From JACPFJ01 sp036504875 (GTDB lineage Bacteria; Desulfobacterota; Desulfuromonadia; Geobacterales; Pseudopelobacteraceae), in assembly GCA_036504875.1 (NCBI GenBank), contig DASXUK010000073.1, positions 57,493 through 121,492 on the forward strand: DNA of 64,000 nucleotides, in the 5' to 3' direction. Position numbers and translations under genes: made by a program. Under the pieces are notes generated by a model, which saw only the letters and a program-made list of their open reading frames with translations, did not search any database and was not told where the DNA came from. Every line of letters starts with the position of its first letter. The stretch's first letter is position 1. Shown piece after piece: positions 1 through 9,184 of this stretch.

Positions 1-1315
1 CAGAAAGGGAACGATGATGGCCGCCTGGGTGAGCGGATGACTGGTTCCCGGTAGCAGGAACAGCCGACAAAGGAATGCAGCTGCAACGCCGAGCGAAGCA
101 CCACAGAAAATATGAGAAAGCATGACAGAAGGGCGATCGTGGGTAGAAAAAATGCTGACCATGATAGACGTTGCCATCATCATGAGTGGCGCTCCATCCC
201 AACCGGTGAAGTACCAGACTACCCCGACTGCGGATATGGCTGCCGCAGCCCGGATTGCCGCCCGCCTTGCTTCCTGCCAATCGCGGTGTCGTACAAACTT
301 GGTACTGGCCGGTCTTTCGGTTTTCGGTGTTGTCGTGGCCCATTCATCTATGATGAGTTGCAGTGCATTGATCAGCTCACCCAGTGCCTCACCCAACAGG
401 GGGGCATGTAGACCTGTCTCGGAGAGCACCGATTGTATCTCGGTTCCATCGGGTCTGGTTGATCCATGTTCAGCCAGATGCAGTGCAACATCCTCCAGGT
501 GCCGGGCCAAGGAGTCTCGCCAGGGGGGGGTGGCCGGAATCGTGCCGAAGCAGATGATCACCGGCCAATTTACCGGTTTCCAACAGGGCCAGCAGCGAAA
601 CGATCAGATCTCTGATATGGCGCTTTCTGCGTTTGAGGTCGAGAGAGCCGGCCCAGGCAGCATCCACGGTGCCTTCAATGTCGGCAATTTCCATAAGGAT
701 ATCCTGCCTTAGCGCAAGCAGTTCCTTTTCCTCTCCTCCACGCACAAGCATCGCCACCCATTCGATATTAGCCATGGTAACCGAGCGCAAGCGGTCCAGC
801 AGTTCGCACTTTGAGCGGCGTTGGGTAAAGAAAAAGGTCACTGTTGTAGAGACGATGATCCCGATGACAATGCAGGCGATTCTTCCGAAGACCAGGTCGT
901 GCAGGTGGGGTGGATTGTTGAAGCCTGCCATGGCGATGACGGCCCCGGTGCACCCGGCTACCATGGCACCATAGGAACGGAGACCGTACTGCAGATTGCC
1001 GGCGCCGACGCATGTTGCTAGCCAGAGGGCGAGCAGGACCGTCAGCATAGCTGGCGACCGGGAGGAGAGGAGCATCATCATACCCGCCAGCGAACCTGCG
1101 GCTGTGCCGAGCAGACGATAATAGCTCTTTTCCAGGAGCAGCCCGCGAGTAGGCTGGATGACGATTAGCGCAGTCATGGCCGCCCAATAGGGGCACTCCA
1201 GTTTCAACAGGACTGCTACTGCCAGGGCGGCAACGGCGGCAACGGTCCCGCGGATGGCAAGAATAAGGTGTGGCCTTTCACGGCGAAAAAGCAGGTGCAA
1301 GTTGCGCTGCATCAT
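1..1315 (-). pseudogene. FUSC-family (aromatic acid/fusaric acid type) inner-membrane exporter, frameshifted, C-terminus off the window
   Basis: Seen: the reading frame from 1315 gives about 262 residues with several hydrophobic segments and the FUSC-like pattern 'YWAAMTALIVIQPTRGLLLEKSYYR...GTAAGS', then loses frame in a run of eight G at 523-530 and stops at 470. With seven G the frame continues to base 1 through a second membrane half (including SIFSTHDRPSVMLSHIFCGA), so the protein would have the usual two-half FUSC layout and runs off the left edge. Family knowledge: FUSC/AaeB proteins export aromatic acids and similar toxic compounds. It overlaps the marR-like gene by 4 bases, so the two are probably cotranscribed. 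The shift may be a real mutation, a slippery phase-variable tract or a sequencing error; the intact downstream frame favours a recent event or an error. Confidence 0.8.
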
Positions 1316-1776
1316 CGCTTCACCCGACTCCGCACGACGTTCACGGTTGTTTCAAGGGAGAGAATGAATTCTCCGAAGCTGGAGATGTCACTGTCGCTGA
1401 AAGGCCTGAGTAACTCGTTTTCAAGAGGCGCGACAATTTCCTTGATCTGGGTGACGATCAGCTGCCCTTCTGGCGTGAGGCAGAGCAGCTTCGCTCGACG
1501 GTCCGTACCATCTTCTGAACGCTGGATCAGCCCCTTGGTTACCAGGGTATCGATAAGGCGAACCAGAGAAGGCCCTTCAATGCCCACGGATGCCGCCAGG
1601 TCTTTCTGGCGAACTCCGTCTCCAAGGAGATGAAGATGCAGGAGAGGGCGCCAGGTGGCATCCGTCAACCCGGCGGCATTAAATTCATTATCCAAAACCT
1701 GGCGCCAGCGCCGTGTCAGGAGTCCAAGATGGTAGAGGAGGTTACTGCGATCGATTTTAGCGTTAGATATATTCAT
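1312..1776 (-). CDS. MarR-family transcriptional regulator
   Basis: A 154-residue protein with the MarR winged helix: the recognition region lies around 'VRQKDLAASVGIEGPSLVRLIDTLVTKGLIQR' (residues about 55-86) and the wing around 'DGTDRRAKLLCLTPEG' (about 90-105). MarR proteins bind DNA as dimers and usually release it when a phenolic or other ligand binds. It sits just upstream of the FUSC exporter with an ATGA-type 4-base overlap, the usual layout for local control of an aromatic-compound exporter (inference). It is divergent from the efflux operon starting at 1946, so it could act on both promoters in the 170-base gap. No strong ribosome binding site is visible before the ATG at 1776. Confidence 0.88.
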   Translation of the reverse strand: MNISNAKIDRSNLLYHLGLLTRRWRQVLDNEFNAAGLTDATWRPLLHLHLLGDGVRQKDLAASVGIEGPSLVRLIDTLVTKGLIQRSEDGTDRRAKLLCLTPEGQLIVTQIKEIVAPLENELLRPFSDSDISSFGEFILSLETTVNVVRSRVKR

Positions 1777-1877
1777 GCATAATACATAGCATACTAACTA
1801 TTATATTGCTATCAATTTTTCGGTAATCTCGTTTACCGGGACAACACTTAAAACCCGTTGACCGTTAATTTAAGCTA

Positions 1878-1917
1878 TTGACATTAAAAGTTACATTCTG
1901 TACTGTACTGTACAGTA
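1878..1917 (+). promoter_or_regulatory. Promoter with overlapping palindromic operator for the efflux operon
   Basis: TTGACA at 1878-1883 and TACTGT at 1901-1906 are separated by 17 bases, a plausible sigma-70 promoter. The -10 region leads into a perfect 12-base palindrome, TACTGTACAGTA at 1906-1917, and the half word TACTGTAC occurs twice in tandem (1901 and 1906). A repressor bound there would cover the -10 and start site. The TetR proteins encoded at the end of this operon are the likely ligand-sensing repressors (inference). Confidence 0.6.
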
Positions 1918-1945
1918 TTTTAAATAAAGAATGAGAGAAGTTCAT

Positions 1946-3400
1946 ATGGAATGTAAATCTCCACCCTCAGTATCACTGCCACAGACTAAATTAACAGCAC
2001 TTGTTCTGGCTTTGGCGTTTGGTCTTGGCGGTTGCGCCATGCTTCCTTCGGTCGATAAACTCGGCAGTGTGAAACCAGCATCTGATTATCAGACTGCAGG
2101 GTCGTTTTCGGCACCTATTAGCGATTGGCCATCCGAACGCTGGTGGCAAACCTATGGTGACCCGCAACTTGATACGCTGGTTGACGAGGCGCTGCGCGAT
2201 TCACCCGATATGGCCGCAGCTTCAGCTCGTCTCCAACGCGCAGCAGCATTTAGCAAAGTTGCATATTCCGCGCTTATGCCGCAAGTCAGCGCCAATGCCT
2301 CGGTAACTGAACAGAAACTCAGCTACAACCACCTGATACCCCGCAGTCCGTCAACAGATGGTTGGCAGGATTACGGAATGGCTACGATTAACTTAAATTG
2401 GGAAATTGATTTTTGGGGCAAAAACCGTGCGGGCCTTGCAGCGGCAACCTCGCAGTTTGAGGCGGCTCAAGCTGAATCAGCTCAAGTAAGGTTGAATCTT
2501 AGCGCTGCCATCGCCAAGAATTATGCGGAGCTGGCCCGACTCTTCGCCGCCCGCGATATAGTGGTGCGCTCTGTGGAAATCCGCAGCAAGACCACTGACC
2601 TGTTTTTTGAACGTTTTTCTAACGGAATGGAAACCAAGGGAACTCTGAGTGAGGCCAAAGCCAGTTTGGCCGGAGCCCAGGGCGAGCTGCTGATGATTGA
2701 TGAACAAATCGGTCTGCAGTGTAATCGTCTGGCTGCTCTGGCAGGTGCGGGTCCTGACCGTGCACTTTCAATCAAGCGCCCGTCGGTTAATCTGAAAAAC
2801 AGTTTTGGGCTCCCCGCTGAACTGGCCACCAACCTGCTGGGACGACGTCCTGATGTGATTGCAGCGCGTATTATGACCGAAGCGCAATTGCACCGTATCG
2901 ACCAGAAGAAGGCCGAGTTCTATCCCAATGTCAATCTAGTCGCATTCATCGGTGTGCAATCACTGGGACTAAATATGTTGATGAGGAGCGGTTCGGATAT
3001 TGGCGGCATCGGACCGGCAATTTCACTTCCGATTTTCACTGCTGGACGTTTGCAAGGCGAACTGCGCGGAACGACGGCAACCTATAACGAAACGGTTGCA
3101 ACATATAACAATGCGGTCATCCATGCATTAGAAGAGGTTGCCAGCGCCGGTCTCAGTCAGAAGTCACTGGCAGGCCAATTAGGCAAAAGCGAGGAATCAG
3201 TCGAAGCAGCATCTGAAGCGCATCGCGTGGCTCGTAATCGCTACGAAGGAGGCCTGGCCAATTATCTCGAAGTTCTTTATGCAGAAGATGTTCTCCTGGC
3301 CAGTCAGCATATCCTCACCACTCTCCAGTCCAGGGCCTTCACACTGGATGTCGCTTTGAAGCACGCTCTCGGCGGCGGATATCAATACACTAAAATTTAA
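1946..3400 (+). CDS. NodT/OprM-type outer-membrane efflux lipoprotein
   Basis: The outer-membrane channel of a tripartite efflux pump. I take the ATG at 1946 over the in-frame ATG at 1931, because GAGAGAAG at 1933-1940 gives it a ribosome site 5 bases away. The 484-residue product starts with a signal peptide and lipobox ending LGGC, then two copies of the outer-membrane efflux domain with long alpha-helical stretches rich in Ala and Gln; residues around 'WWQTYGDPQLDTLVDEAL' are typical of the NodT family. It is first in an operon with the membrane fusion protein (18 bases downstream) and the MFS pump, so all three parts of an EmrAB-TolC-like exporter are encoded together. The substrate is unknown. 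Confidence 0.92.
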   Translation: MECKSPPSVSLPQTKLTALVLALAFGLGGCAMLPSVDKLGSVKPASDYQTAGSFSAPISDWPSERWWQTYGDPQLDTLVDEALRDSPDMAAASARLQRAAAFSKVAYSALMPQVSANASVTEQKLSYNHLIPRSPSTDGWQDYGMATINLNWEIDFWGKNRAGLAAATSQFEAAQAESAQVRLNLSAAIAKNYAELARLFAARDIVVRSVEIRSKTTDLFFERFSNGMETKGTLSEAKASLAGAQGELLMIDEQIGLQCNRLAALAGAGPDRALSIKRPSVNLKNSFGLPAELATNLLGRRPDVIAARIMTEAQLHRIDQKKAEFYPNVNLVAFIGVQSLGLNMLMRSGSDIGGIGPAISLPIFTAGRLQGELRGTTATYNETVATYNNAVIHALEEVASAGLSQKSLAGQLGKSEESVEAASEAHRVARNRYEGGLANYLEVLYAEDVLLASQHILTTLQSRAFTLDVALKHALGGGYQYTKI

Positions 3401-3418
3401 ACAAATAAGGATATTGCC

Positions 3419-4552
3419 ATGTCAGAAACTACTTCATCTATTCCTACTGTTGTTAACAAAGAAAATCGCCGCAAGAAACTGCTTGTTGGACTCGCAGCAG
3501 TCGTTGTCCTTTCAGCCGTGAGCGCCACAGCTTACGGGCTTTTGTATGGGTCGAATTTCATCTCAACTGACAATGCCTATGCTGCGGTTGAAATTGCACA
3601 GGTGACGCCGGAAGTAGGCGGTACGATCAGTGAAGTTCTGGTCAAGGATACCCAGGCTGTCAAGAAGGGTGACGTTCTTGTCAGAATTGACCAGACCGAT
3701 GCCAAGCTCGCGCTTGCCCAGGCAGAAGCAGACTTTGGCCGGGCTATCAGGCGCGTCAAGGGTTTTGTAGCAAATGACAGCAGCCTGAACGCGCAAATTT
3801 CAGCCCGTGACGCCGATGAAAAACGCGCAGCGGCCCAGCTCAGTTCTGCTGAAGCGGATTTTGAACGGGCCAAAATCGACCTTAAACGCCGCGAAGCACT
3901 ATCGGCATCCGGCTCTGTTTCGGGTGATGAACTGACACATGCCCAAAATGCCTTTGCTGCCGCCAAAGCAAACTTGGAAGCGGCCCGCGCTGCCGCTGCA
4001 CAAGCCAAGGCTAACCGCAATACAGCGCTAAGCACTCGCGAAGCCAACGCCGTACTCATTGCCGGGACCACCGAAGCTACGAACCCGGAAGTTGCTTTTG
4101 CCCGAGCCCGCCGTGATCAGGCTGCAGTCGACCTGGAGCGCACCGTGGTAAGGGCTCCGGTCGATGGAATTGTTGCCAAGCGCCAGGTGCAGCTCGGTCA
4201 ACGAGTTCAGGCCGGCATCCCTTTGCTGACTGTAGTTCCCGTGCAGGAAATGCACGTTGATGCCAATTTCAAGGAAGTGCAGCTGAAGAAGGTGAAAGTC
4301 GGCCAGCCAGTCAAACTCCATGCTGATATTTACGGCAGTTCAATAACCTACCATGGCATAGTCGAGGGCTTTTCCGGTGGTTCCGGGTCTGCCTTTTCAG
4401 CTATTCCGGCGCAGAACGCGACCGGCAACTGGATCAAGGTCGTGCAGCGCCTGCCTGTGCGCATAAAGCTTGACCCGGCGGAACTGCAGAAAAAGCCACT
4501 TAAAGTCGGCCTCTCCATGAGTGCCGAAATTGATACTCGCAGATCAAACTGA
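3419..4552 (+). CDS. emrA-like: HlyD/EmrA-family membrane fusion protein
   Basis: A 377-residue periplasmic adaptor. It has one N-terminal transmembrane helix (about residues 19-45), then the biotinyl-lipoyl-like half motif (STDNAYAAVEIAQVTPEVGG...), a long Ala/Lys/Glu-rich alpha-helical hairpin (about residues 95-220) and the returning lipoyl half ('VVRAPVDGIVAKRQVQLGQRV'), followed by a beta-barrel region. This is the standard EmrA order and length. It links the DHA2 pump at 4567 to the outer-membrane channel at 1946. A ribosome site, AAGGA, lies before the ATG. The substrate cannot be read from the sequence. Confidence 0.93.
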   Translation: MSETTSSIPTVVNKENRRKKLLVGLAAVVVLSAVSATAYGLLYGSNFISTDNAYAAVEIAQVTPEVGGTISEVLVKDTQAVKKGDVLVRIDQTDAKLALAQAEADFGRAIRRVKGFVANDSSLNAQISARDADEKRAAAQLSSAEADFERAKIDLKRREALSASGSVSGDELTHAQNAFAAAKANLEAARAAAAQAKANRNTALSTREANAVLIAGTTEATNPEVAFARARRDQAAVDLERTVVRAPVDGIVAKRQVQLGQRVQAGIPLLTVVPVQEMHVDANFKEVQLKKVKVGQPVKLHADIYGSSITYHGIVEGFSGGSGSAFSAIPAQNATGNWIKVVQRLPVRIKLDPAELQKKPLKVGLSMSAEIDTRRSN

Positions 4553-4566
4553 GCAGGAACCATAAC

Positions 4567-6120
4567 ATGAGCCAAAATCTATCTCATAACGACCTGACCA
4601 ATGACGAGGCACCGCTTTCCGGTGGCATGCTCTGGCTGGCCGCTATTTTCCTATCGTCGGCAAATTTTATCGCTGTTCTTAATTTGACGATTGCCAACGT
4701 TGCAGTACCCAACATAGCCGGGAGTCTCGGGGCGACCACCAGTCAGGGAACATGGGTGATTACCTCTTACGCCGTGGGCGAGGCTATTACCGTACCGCTG
4801 ACCGGCTGGTTGGCGGCTCGATTCGGAGCGGTTCGAGTCTTTGTCTGGGCCCTGGTCATGTTCGGCATCTTCTCTGTTGTGGGTGGTTTGTCCAACTCTC
4901 TCGGCTTGCTGGTGGTCGCCCGAATCTTCCAAGGTTTTTCCGGCGGTCCGCTGATGCCGCTATCGCAAACCTTGCTGATGCGCATCTTTCCTAAGGAAAA
5001 GGCTGCTGCTGCAATTGGGCTCTGGTCGATGACGACGCTCGTAGCACCGGTAGTTGGTCCCATTCTCGGGGGCTATCTCTGCGATGAATACAGCTGGAAA
5101 TGGGTTTTTCACATCAACCTGCCGATTGCCGCCATTTGCGCCTTCTTCGCCTGGAAACTTCTGAAGCGCTATACCGAGCCCTTATCACGCAACCCCATCG
5201 ACATTGTTGGCCTCGGCTTACTCATTATCTGGGTGGCTGCCCTGCAACTGATGTTGGATGAAGGCAAGGATCTCGACTGGTTTGCCTCAAACAAAATTAT
5301 CGTATTGGCCATCATCGCTGCGGTGGGTTTCGTTGCCTTCATTATCTGGGAGCTCTATGAAGAACATCCGGCGGTTGACCTCAAGGTCTTCCGACACCGT
5401 GGATTCTCTGTCAGTGTTCTGACTATCAGTTTGGCCTACGCTGCTTTCTTTGGTGTCTGCGTCCTGACTCCTGTCTGGCTGCAAAGCTTCATGGGATACA
5501 CCGCAACTCAAGCGGGTCTGGCTACCGCCTGGAGTGGAGTGACTGCAATATTTGTCGCACCTATGGCAGCGCATTTGACAAGCAAAGTCGACCCACGAAG
5601 ACTGGTATTTGGTGGGGTTGTGTGGATGGGCCTTGTGACCCTGTGGCGTACGGTAGCCACAACCGATATGGGTTTCTGGGATGTGGCAACTCCATTGATG
5701 GCTATGGGCTTGGGTATGCCTTTCTTTTTTGTTACGACCACTGCATTGGCTCTTGCCAGTGTTGAAGAACGTGAAATGGACTCTGCCGCCGGCCTGATGA
5801 ACTTTCTACGTACACTTTCCGGCGCTTTTGCCACCTCCTTGGTGACTACTGTTTGGAGTAATAAGATTACATACAATCATGCCGAACTGGTTGGCCTTGT
5901 TGATAGTGATCAGAGCATACGGACCATGCTTGGAAGCGCAGGCGCGGAGCCTGATGCGGTAAATCAGGTCATCGACTATATGATTACAGGTCAGAGCGTC
6001 ATGCTCGCGACCAATCAGCTGATGTGGTCTATAGGCATCGCTTTCATCGTTGCAGCTGCGGTCATCTGGCTCGCGCCAAAGCCGACCCGGGTGGTGGACC
6101 CGTCATCCGGTGGGCACTGA
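4567..6120 (+). CDS. emrB-like: DHA2-family (EmrB-like) MFS drug transporter
   Basis: A 517-residue protein with about 14 predicted membrane helices, the 14-TM DHA2 arrangement driven by proton antiport. Visible family signatures are 'WVITSYAVGEAITVPLTGWLAARFG' (motif A region, about residues 62-88) and 'RIFQGFSGGPLMPLSQTLL' (about residues 118-136). It starts 14 bases after the adaptor gene and is followed by usp at 6166, so it belongs to the same operon. EmrB-type pumps export hydrophobic toxicants, uncouplers and some antibiotics; the natural substrate here is unknown. Confidence 0.94.
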   Translation: MSQNLSHNDLTNDEAPLSGGMLWLAAIFLSSANFIAVLNLTIANVAVPNIAGSLGATTSQGTWVITSYAVGEAITVPLTGWLAARFGAVRVFVWALVMFGIFSVVGGLSNSLGLLVVARIFQGFSGGPLMPLSQTLLMRIFPKEKAAAAIGLWSMTTLVAPVVGPILGGYLCDEYSWKWVFHINLPIAAICAFFAWKLLKRYTEPLSRNPIDIVGLGLLIIWVAALQLMLDEGKDLDWFASNKIIVLAIIAAVGFVAFIIWELYEEHPAVDLKVFRHRGFSVSVLTISLAYAAFFGVCVLTPVWLQSFMGYTATQAGLATAWSGVTAIFVAPMAAHLTSKVDPRRLVFGGVVWMGLVTLWRTVATTDMGFWDVATPLMAMGLGMPFFFVTTTALALASVEEREMDSAAGLMNFLRTLSGAFATSLVTTVWSNKITYNHAELVGLVDSDQSIRTMLGSAGAEPDAVNQVIDYMITGQSVMLATNQLMWSIGIAFIVAAAVIWLAPKPTRVVDPSSGGH

Positions 6121-6165
6121 CACAATTATTCGTTTTCTTGGCCAATCAACAGCAGAGGAGTCTCA

Positions 6166-6624
6166 ATGTTTAAAAATATTCTTGTTCCAACGGATGGTTC
6201 ACCTCTCTCCATTGACGCCGTGACCCGCGCTGTCTCGTTTGCAAGGGAAGCAGGCGCACGGATTACCTTTTTTTGTGCCATCCAGCAGACGCCCAAGATG
6301 TACTACGGCATGGGAGCCATCTTCGATACCCACACATTCGCCGCGTTTCGCGAAAAGATTCTTGGCACCGCCGATGACATTCTGAATGCTGCCGAAAAGA
6401 TTGCTGAGGAAGCAGGCGTTGAATCCAGCAAGGAGACACTGGTCAGTGAAGAGCCCTATGAAGCTATTATAGAAGCAGCCAATCGCAACACATGTGATCT
6501 GATTTTCATGGCATCCCATGGGCGACGGGGAGTCAGTGGACTATTGCTTGGCAGCGAGACCCAGAAAGTACTTACGCACTCGACAATTCCAGTGCTGGTA
6601 CATCGATCCAACTCCTCTCTATAA
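6166..6624 (+). CDS. Universal stress protein, UspA family
   Basis: A single-domain 152-residue Usp fold: 'FKNILVPTDGSPLSIDAVTRAVSFA' at the start and the nucleotide-binding loop near residues 116-130 (SHG, nine residues, then GS). The first glycine of the usual G-2X-G-9X-GS signature is Ala here (MASHG), a common variant. Usp proteins are cytoplasmic and help survival under stress. Its place inside the efflux operon, 45 bases after the pump gene with GCAGAGGAG upstream, suggests it is induced together with export of a toxic compound (inference). Confidence 0.92.
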   Translation: MFKNILVPTDGSPLSIDAVTRAVSFAREAGARITFFCAIQQTPKMYYGMGAIFDTHTFAAFREKILGTADDILNAAEKIAEEAGVESSKETLVSEEPYEAIIEAANRNTCDLIFMASHGRRGVSGLLLGSETQKVLTHSTIPVLVHRSNSSL

Positions 6625-6639
6625 AAACTGGTCAGAATA

Positions 6640-7449
6640 ATGGCAATAAAACGAGAACCGGAAAAACATGTTAACCACGAACGCTGGTTAGTTTCTTACG
6701 GAGACCTGCTGACACTTTTGTTTGCAGTGTTTGTTATTTTGTATGCCATGTCGCAAGCGGACAAAAAGAAAACAGAAGAAGTCATGCAATCAATGCAAAG
6801 CGCCTTCGGTATGTCAGTTGCCGGATCTCCGGCGCCTAAAATAAATGTAATCCCATCAAATATGATTAACCCCATTCCGAGTATGAGACCTTCAATTTCG
6901 CTGATACCACCGCCGAAAACAGGAGCCAACAACCAACGCCGCATTAAAATCATAGCTACAGATAATGATTTCAAGCAAATCAAGTCATCCATTGAGGCAT
7001 ATCTTGTTAAAGAAGGGAAAACTGACAAAGTAAGCGTAGATATTACGAGACGCGGCTTGGTAATAAGCTTGAAAGAGGCCGGTTTTTTTGATTCAGGCAG
7101 TGCTGTAGTCAAACAGCAGTCAGTCAGTCTCCTTGCAACGATAACTGAATCTCTTTCCAGCTATCTAAATGAGCTCCGTGTGGAAGGACATACCGACAAT
7201 ATACCCATAAGAACATCACAGTTTCGTTCGAACTGGGAGCTTTCGAGCACCCGGGCAAATAACATCATGCATCTGCTGATAGAATCGTATGGTTTGGAAC
7301 CCGAGAGAATATCGACTGTAGGTAACAGTGAATACCGCCCTGTTGACACAAATAATACGCCAGAAGGTCGTGCAAAAAACAGACGGGTAGATATTGTGAT
7401 TTTAAACTCTGAGGCCGATAAATTTGAGGCCAAACCGGTCGCACTGTGA
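6640..7449 (+). CDS. MotB-like protein: one N-terminal helix plus OmpA/MotB peptidoglycan-binding domain
   Basis: A 269-residue protein. Residues 15-38 (WLVSYGDLLTLLFAVFVILYAMS) match the MotB transmembrane segment, including the proton-carrying Asp (D22). A linker rich in Pro and Ile follows, then an OmpA_C/MotB domain (about residues 150-262) with the peptidoglycan signature 'VEGHTDNIPIRTSQFRSNWELSSTRA'. MotB normally works with MotA as a flagellar stator, but no motA is seen here and the gene follows usp by 15 bases in an efflux operon. It may be the partner of a MotA encoded elsewhere or a wall-anchoring factor for the efflux complex (both inference). Confidence 0.85.
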   Translation: MAIKREPEKHVNHERWLVSYGDLLTLLFAVFVILYAMSQADKKKTEEVMQSMQSAFGMSVAGSPAPKINVIPSNMINPIPSMRPSISLIPPPKTGANNQRRIKIIATDNDFKQIKSSIEAYLVKEGKTDKVSVDITRRGLVISLKEAGFFDSGSAVVKQQSVSLLATITESLSSYLNELRVEGHTDNIPIRTSQFRSNWELSSTRANNIMHLLIESYGLEPERISTVGNSEYRPVDTNNTPEGRAKNRRVDIVILNSEADKFEAKPVAL

Positions 7450-7515
7450 TCCATCATCGAAGGAAAAAAACACCACACGATCCTCTAGGTGGGCACACAA
7501 GGTTTTGAGCGCATT

Positions 7516-8088
7516 ATGGAAAAGACAGAAAAGCGAAATGAAATCATTAGTGCGACGTTAGAATTGCTAGTAGCACACGGGTTTCACGGGACCCCGATGA
7601 AATTAATTTCCCAAAATTCTAAAATTGCTATCGACACAATATATCGTTTCTTTAAAAGTAAGGATGACCTGATAACGGAGTCCTTTGCCTGCTTACAGAG
7701 ACAAATGCTGGCGTCGATCATATCAGAGTACCCGGAAGGGGAGTCAATCCGCGATCAGTTTTTGCATATTAGTAAAAGTATAATTAAATATTTTATCGAG
7801 TCACCGACAGAATTTAGATTTCATGAACAGTTCTACAGCTCACCATATGGAGCATCCTGTAATAGGGAAAGATTATTAGGAAATATCGAAATAAATATCA
7901 TATCAGAACTATTTGATGAAGGGAGGAAGCAACAGATAATTAAAGACTTGCCACTGCCAGTTCTTATTGCTCTCACATTCGGGCCATTGATTCATATATG
8001 TCGTAGCCATATCCAAAAATATTGTGTACTTGACGATCAACTTTTAAAATCAGCTGTAGATGCCTGTTGGGACTCAATAAAACGATGA
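7516..8088 (+). CDS. TetR-family transcriptional regulator (first of two)
   Basis: I chose the ATG at 7516, giving 190 residues; a GTG at 7489 would add nine residues with no family match. The TetR helix-turn-helix occupies residues about 8-54 ('NEIISATLELLVAHGFHGTPM...IDTIYRFFKSKDDLITESF'). The C-terminal ligand domain is helical and too divergent to name a ligand. Base composition is more A/T-rich than in the efflux genes, so it may have joined the operon separately. It is a candidate repressor for the palindrome at 1906-1917, in competition with the second TetR at 8278. Confidence 0.85.
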   Translation: MEKTEKRNEIISATLELLVAHGFHGTPMKLISQNSKIAIDTIYRFFKSKDDLITESFACLQRQMLASIISEYPEGESIRDQFLHISKSIIKYFIESPTEFRFHEQFYSSPYGASCNRERLLGNIEINIISELFDEGRKQQIIKDLPLPVLIALTFGPLIHICRSHIQKYCVLDDQLLKSAVDACWDSIKR

Positions 8089-8277
8089 TGTTCCGTTTCA
8101 TCCAGTCCAACTGTGAAATACACTACACCGACTTTAAAGAGAATTTATACTTATAACCACCCCCGCAGTTTGACTATGCGATGATGTGTCTTCTGGCACG
8201 CAGGAAATGATCATTTGATGCAGATAGTGAAATATGCTATCGCTCATTCAAAAAGCATCAGGAGAAACCACAATAAC

Positions 8278-8889
8278 ATGGCGAAAAAATCTGACGCGAA
8301 ACGGCAGCATATTCTCACGGTGGCGACACAGGTCTTCCAGGAATTCGGGTTTGAGCGGACATCCATGTCAGAAATCTGCGCTCGGGTGGGCGGCTCCAAA
8401 GCGACCCTTTACAATTATTTTTCATCGAAAGAGGAGTTGTTTGTTGAAATCATGTTCCTTTCGAACGAAGCTGAGTTTGAGGCAGTCTATCATTCCATCG
8501 ACCCGTCCACTGAAGATATTGCCGAATCGCTGCGCAATTTTGGAGAAAGTTTGCTGACTTTTCTCTACTCACCGCAGGTTCAATCACAGCGTCATCTTGC
8601 TATATCAGAGTCGGGGCGTTCAGAACGGAGTCGTCTCGTCTATGAGCGCGGCGTGTTACGCAGTCAGAATTTGGTTGCGGAGTTTTTGAAGGCAGCCATG
8701 AAACTCGGCAAGCTGAAGCCCGCTGATCCGATTGTTGCAACACGGCATCTGCACAGTTTACTTGAATCCGAGCTGCTGGAACGTTTCCTGTTCCAACTTC
8801 TGGGCGAAGTCAGTATTGATGAGATTAAGGCTGTTACCACAAGAGCTATTGATGTTTTCATGGCTGCTTACGGCCCGAGACAGGCTTGA
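8278..8889 (+). CDS. TetR/AcrR-family transcriptional regulator (second of two)
   Basis: The start at 8278 is preferred over the in-frame ATG at 8215, because GGAGAAA (8261-8267) lies upstream and the family N-terminus begins here. The 203-residue product has the TetR domain at residues about 8-54 ('RQHILTVATQVFQEFGFERTSMSEICARVGGSKATLYNYFSSKEELFVEI') and an AcrR-type C-terminal domain. AcrR/TtgR-like members repress multidrug pumps. It is separated from the first TetR by about 190 bases, so it may have its own promoter. It is a likely local regulator of the efflux operon (inference). Confidence 0.9.
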   Translation: MAKKSDAKRQHILTVATQVFQEFGFERTSMSEICARVGGSKATLYNYFSSKEELFVEIMFLSNEAEFEAVYHSIDPSTEDIAESLRNFGESLLTFLYSPQVQSQRHLAISESGRSERSRLVYERGVLRSQNLVAEFLKAAMKLGKLKPADPIVATRHLHSLLESELLERFLFQLLGEVSIDEIKAVTTRAIDVFMAAYGPRQA

Positions 8890-9081
8890 GCTGTGGAAGC
8901 TATGCCAAGCTGAAATATTGCAATCCTTGAACAGTCAAAGTTCGATTCTCTTGATTTAGGGATATTGCCAGTTGAGGTGAAAGCGGCAGTAGAAGTTCTA
9001 AGTTCGTTCACGATGGGGAGCCAAAAGTACGTTCGTCTAAACTGGTGAAATGAGGTAGGCCTGAAGATAAGGTGAAATTGC

Positions 9082-9184
9082 ACTGAATTTGAGACTGAAT
9101 TAGCACTGAATTACACTGAAAATATACTGAGATGCACTGAACTTTCGCATTATGAGACTGAATTTGCACTGAAACTGCACTGAA
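9082..9184. repeat. Nine ACTGA(A) words phased at about 10-11 bases
   Basis: The word ACTGA starts at 9082, 9094, 9105, 9115, 9126, 9136, 9157, 9168 and 9179. Spacings are 12, 11, 10, 11, 10, 21, 11 and 11 bases, an average of about 10.8 per step if the 21-base gap is two steps. Most copies read CACTGAA or GACTGAA and are followed by A/T-rich triplets. All copies therefore lie near the same face of the double helix, as in iterons, centromere-like sites or curved DNA. Confidence 0.75.

Noticed and set aside
122..712. 196-residue open frame on the plus strand at the left edge
   Set aside because: It lies antisense to the FUSC exporter, has low complexity and no family signature.
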